Assembly: GCF_040720935.1 (NCBI RefSeq)
Contig: NZ_JBFDAE010000003.1
Span: 124,001-188,000 of the forward strand
Direction of reading: 5' to 3'
Source: Jejuia sp040720935
Lineage (GTDB): Bacteria; Bacteroidota; Bacteroidia; Flavobacteriales; Flavobacteriaceae
DNA: 64,000 bases
The notes beneath the pieces were generated by a model that was not told the origin of the DNA, ran no database searches, and saw only the letters and a program-made list of their open reading frames with translations. Both the position numbers and the translations under genes were made by a program. This document shows, in pieces, positions 61,580 through 64,000 of the stretch; within the stretch, counting starts at the first letter, position 1, and every line of letters begins with the position of its first letter.

Positions 61580-62258
61580 CGGGATAACTGATGTGTTTTT
61601 CGATTTGGACCATACACTTTGGGATTTTGAAAAAAACTCAGCCTTAACTTTTAATAAAATTTTTAAGCTTAATAATGTTGAGGTTAACTTGAATGATTTT
61701 TTGGAGCAATATATCCCGATTAATTTTAAGTATTGGAAACTATATCGCGAAGAAAAAATAAAAAAAGAAGACTTAAGGTTCGCTAGGCTAAATGAAACAT
61801 TTCAAGGTTTAAATATTTCAATGGAGCTTGAGGTAATACATCAAATTTCTGAAGATTATATAAAATATTTATCTACGTTTAACTATGTAATAAAAGATGC
61901 TATCCATGTTCTGGAGTATTTGAAACCAAAATATAAATTGCACATTATCACTAATGGCTATGATAAGGTTCAATATGAAAAAATGGATAATTCTAATATC
62001 ATTCATTATTTTAATACCATAACTAATTCTGAAATTGCTGGTGTTAAAAAACCAAATCCTAAAATTTTTGAATTCGCCTTACGTCAAGCCAATGTTCGGG
62101 CTAAAAATAGTATTATGATTGGAGATAGCCTTGAGGCAGATGTTGAAGGTGCTTTAAATATTGGGATGGATGCCATTTTTTACAATCCGAAGCCATCTGA
62201 AATAAGTGCTTCTGTAAAAAAGATATCCAGCTTAATTCAGCTCAAGCAATTGCTATAA
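61566..62258 (+). CDS. YjjG-type HAD nucleotidase
   Basis: A 230-residue haloacid-dehalogenase phosphatase. Motif I is FFDLDHTLWDF (DxD), motif II a Thr/Ser-type strand IITNGYDKVQ, motif III Lys in EIAGVKKPNPKIFE and motif IV GDSLEADVEGALNIGM. The family is the YjjG noncanonical-pyrimidine nucleotidase. It begins 14 nt inside the deacetylase gene, indicating co-translation. Confidence 0.92.
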   Translation: MKGNNGITDVFFDLDHTLWDFEKNSALTFNKIFKLNNVEVNLNDFLEQYIPINFKYWKLYREEKIKKEDLRFARLNETFQGLNISMELEVIHQISEDYIKYLSTFNYVIKDAIHVLEYLKPKYKLHIITNGYDKVQYEKMDNSNIIHYFNTITNSEIAGVKKPNPKIFEFALRQANVRAKNSIMIGDSLEADVEGALNIGMDAIFYNPKPSEISASVKKISSLIQLKQLL

Positions 62259-62294
62259 AGCAATAACAACTTAAATCAGTACGTTTTATAAGAT

Positions 62295-62849
62295 ATGATT
62301 CAAAATAGATTGAAATACTTAAGTTTTGGTATAATGCTCACATTATTCTTTGGGTGCGCGAAACCAGTTGATTTTAACCAACTGGACGATTTAACGTTAT
62401 TGCCGGTCATGGAAACCAGCATCATTTTTTATAACGCTACTGCTGGAGATTTTTTTGTAGGCGGACAAGAAGAAAATGTTGCTCAAGATTTTGTTTTTAT
62501 CGATGTTTTCAACAATGGTTTTGTTCAAGACAATTTGGTAAGAGCGGAGTTTGTATTTGAAACCAAAAACTCTATCAATAGGGCTTATAGTTTACAATTG
62601 GATTTTTTGGATGTTGGTGGTGCATTGTTGGAATCGTTTAGTATAAATTCGCCTGCTTCTCCAAATAATGAAGTTGTTGCCTCAGAACATTCCGAAGTTT
62701 TTGAAGGTGCTACTCTAGCGAATATAAAGCAATCTAGAATATTGGTATTCACTTTGGAAATGCTTCCAGGAGCGCCAATTAATCAAAATTCCCCAGGAGA
62801 AATAGATTTAAAATCTAAAGGGATATTTCATTTAAGTTTAGGGGAATGA
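62295..62849 (+). CDS. lipoprotein of unknown function
   Basis: A 184-residue lipoprotein with lipobox ending at Cys21 (FFGCAKP). The mature part is beta-rich: SIIFYNATAGDFF, FVFIDVFNNGFVQDNLVRAEFVFE, RILVFTLEML. No domain is recognised. It overlaps the DUF5723 gene by 4 nt (ATGA), a pairing also seen in other flavobacteria, so the two may form an outer-membrane complex. Confidence 0.82.
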   Translation: MIQNRLKYLSFGIMLTLFFGCAKPVDFNQLDDLTLLPVMETSIIFYNATAGDFFVGGQEENVAQDFVFIDVFNNGFVQDNLVRAEFVFETKNSINRAYSLQLDFLDVGGALLESFSINSPASPNNEVVASEHSEVFEGATLANIKQSRILVFTLEMLPGAPINQNSPGEIDLKSKGIFHLSLGE

Positions 62850-64000
62850 GTTTAAGGCAATTACCGTTTTTTATAGTCTTCATGGTTGGGATGTGCTTTT
62901 CTCAAAACAAGCAAATCCTGTATGGGTTTTCAGAAATACCACAATCATTAATGTTGAACCCTGGTGGGAAAGTAAATAATAAGGGCTATTTCGGAATACC
63001 ATTGCTATCTCATTTTCATGTTAACGCAGGTTCATCGGGTATCTCTGCCTATGATGTGTTTGCTGATGATGGTGTACATTTTAATGCGAAAGTAAGGCTT
63101 GCCGTAACTAATTTAAAGCCTAACGATTTTATGACCGTTACACAGCAGCTAGAACTCTTTTCTGGAGGTTTTAGGTTTGGAAAAACATATGAACAAAATG
63201 AGTATTTAAGTTTTGGTTTGTATCAGGAGCTGGATTTTATTGGATATTTTCCCAAGGATTATGCTATTTTGGCATTGGAAGGTAATCAGGGAAATATTGG
63301 CAGACCTTTCAAATTAGATCATTTAAATTTTAATACCGACCTCATCTCTGTTTTTCATGTGGGTTATAATAAAAAGGTGAATTCTAAGTTTACCTACGGT
63401 TTTCGTGGAAAGATTTACTCGAGTATTGCCAATATTAATGCAACTAAAAACGAAGGTCGTTTTACGACTGTTCGCGGCGGAAATAATATTTATCAACATA
63501 TTTTTGATTTGAATTTAAGCGCACGAACCTCTGGAATAACCAGTTTAATAAATGATGATAATTCAGATTTTGATGACGATATAAAAACACTTCGTAAACG
63601 TGTTTTATTTGGTGGAAACCTTGGTTTAGGTATAGATTTAGGAATCACATATCAAATTACGGACCAATGGACTTTTGATGCGAGTTTAATAGATGTGGGC
63701 TTTATAAGGCACACAAAAGATATTGAAAATTACGAATTGAAAGATAATTTTGTTTTTGAAGGTGTAGATCCTATTTTTCCAGAATCCAATGGCAATCAAA
63801 CAGCCGATGAATATTGGAGCGAAATTGAAGAAGAATTTGAAGAACTTTTTACTTTAGATACAACAACCGCAAAATATACCACATGGCGTCCTGCAAAATT
63901 TAATGCATCATTAAACTATGCGTTTGGTAAGAAAAAAAGCAAAGACTGCGATTGTTTATTTGACGAAGGAGGATACCTTAACGCAGTAGGGGGACAGTTA
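62846..64000 (+). CDS. DUF5723 outer-membrane protein (partial)
   Basis: The 385 codons to the window end are open, with a signal peptide (~18, CFSQN) and beta-barrel-like strands (FGIPLLSHFHVNAGSSGISAYDVF, SFGLYQELDFIGYFPKDYAILALEGNQG, FGGNLGLGIDLGITYQIT). This matches DUF5723, a family of Bacteroidota outer-membrane barrels of unknown function. An acidic insert (DEYWSEIEEEFEEL) lies near 330-345. The 3' end is missing, so the full length is not known. Confidence 0.88.
   Translation, partial: MSLRQLPFFIVFMVGMCFSQNKQILYGFSEIPQSLMLNPGGKVNNKGYFGIPLLSHFHVNAGSSGISAYDVFADDGVHFNAKVRLAVTNLKPNDFMTVTQQLELFSGGFRFGKTYEQNEYLSFGLYQELDFIGYFPKDYAILALEGNQGNIGRPFKLDHLNFNTDLISVFHVGYNKKVNSKFTYGFRGKIYSSIANINATKNEGRFTTVRGGNNIYQHIFDLNLSARTSGITSLINDDNSDFDDDIKTLRKRVLFGGNLGLGIDLGITYQITDQWTFDASLIDVGFIRHTKDIENYELKDNFVFEGVDPIFPESNGNQTADEYWSEIEEEFEELFTLDTTTAKYTTWRPAKFNASLNYAFGKKKSKDCDCLFDEGGYLNAVGGQL

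Overview
The window comes from a low-GC member of the Bacteroidota, almost certainly a (marine-type) Flavobacteriaceae. The evidence is: two proteins with type IX secretion (T9SS) C-terminal sorting domains; Bacteroidota-type promoters (TAnnTTTG at -7) with no Shine-Dalgarno sites; the Bacteroidota-specific DUF4295 gene after rpmB-rpmG; bacillithiol synthesis (bshC); an XrtK/MSEP-CTERM exosortase pair; and many short palindromic and tandem intergenic repeats. No rRNA, tRNA, CRISPR array, transposase or prophage was seen.

Layout. 173-7706 (minus strand) is an envelope locus: a small membrane protein and a winged-helix regulator, then a probable six-gene operon DUF4173 - SanA/YdcF - DUF2809 - DUF1361 - exosortase XrtK - its MSEP-CTERM substrate. 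Matching ACTTTG-N5-CAAAGT palindromes sit just before the first gene and before the DUF4173 gene and look like operators of the regulator. 7963-11932 holds DUF1801, kdsA (Kdo for LPS), typA/bipA and small membrane proteins. 12089-22582 is a surface-polysaccharide region with two Wzx-like flippases, a small-protein/methyltransferase/phosphatase-superfamily trio, the FdtA-FdtB amino-sugar enzymes with a FemAB-like acyltransferase, and two glycosyltransferases. 22579-28410 has ftsE and a TPR protein/outer-membrane barrel pair. 28693-38340 is housekeeping (methyltransferase, YkgJ-type protein, FAH hydrolase, HPt, cinA, rpmB-rpmG-DUF4295, ftsY, rimO) interrupted by a frameshifted zeta-toxin-like kinase gene with a small upstream partner. 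38423-40112 is P-II plus ammonium transporter.

41951-51985 is a run of secreted or surface proteins on one strand: a barrel, a short T9SS protein, a tail-fibre-like coiled-coil protein, a 1909-residue modular leucine-rich T9SS protein, and a lipoprotein. TGGACA-N5-TGGACA direct repeats precede its first two genes. 52226-64000 returns to conserved flavobacterial order: bshC, guaA, the LysM/PBP1 protein, DUF922, DUF3820, MOSC, radC, a polysaccharide-deacetylase-like protein, a YjjG-type HAD phosphatase, a lipoprotein and a DUF5723 protein cut by the window end.

The best candidates for under-described biology are the regulated XrtK/MSEP operon, the 13460-16554 trio in the glycan region, the 41951-51985 surface cluster with its direct-repeat sites, and the broken kinase-type toxin pair. 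All functional statements rest on motif reading by eye; no database search was run.
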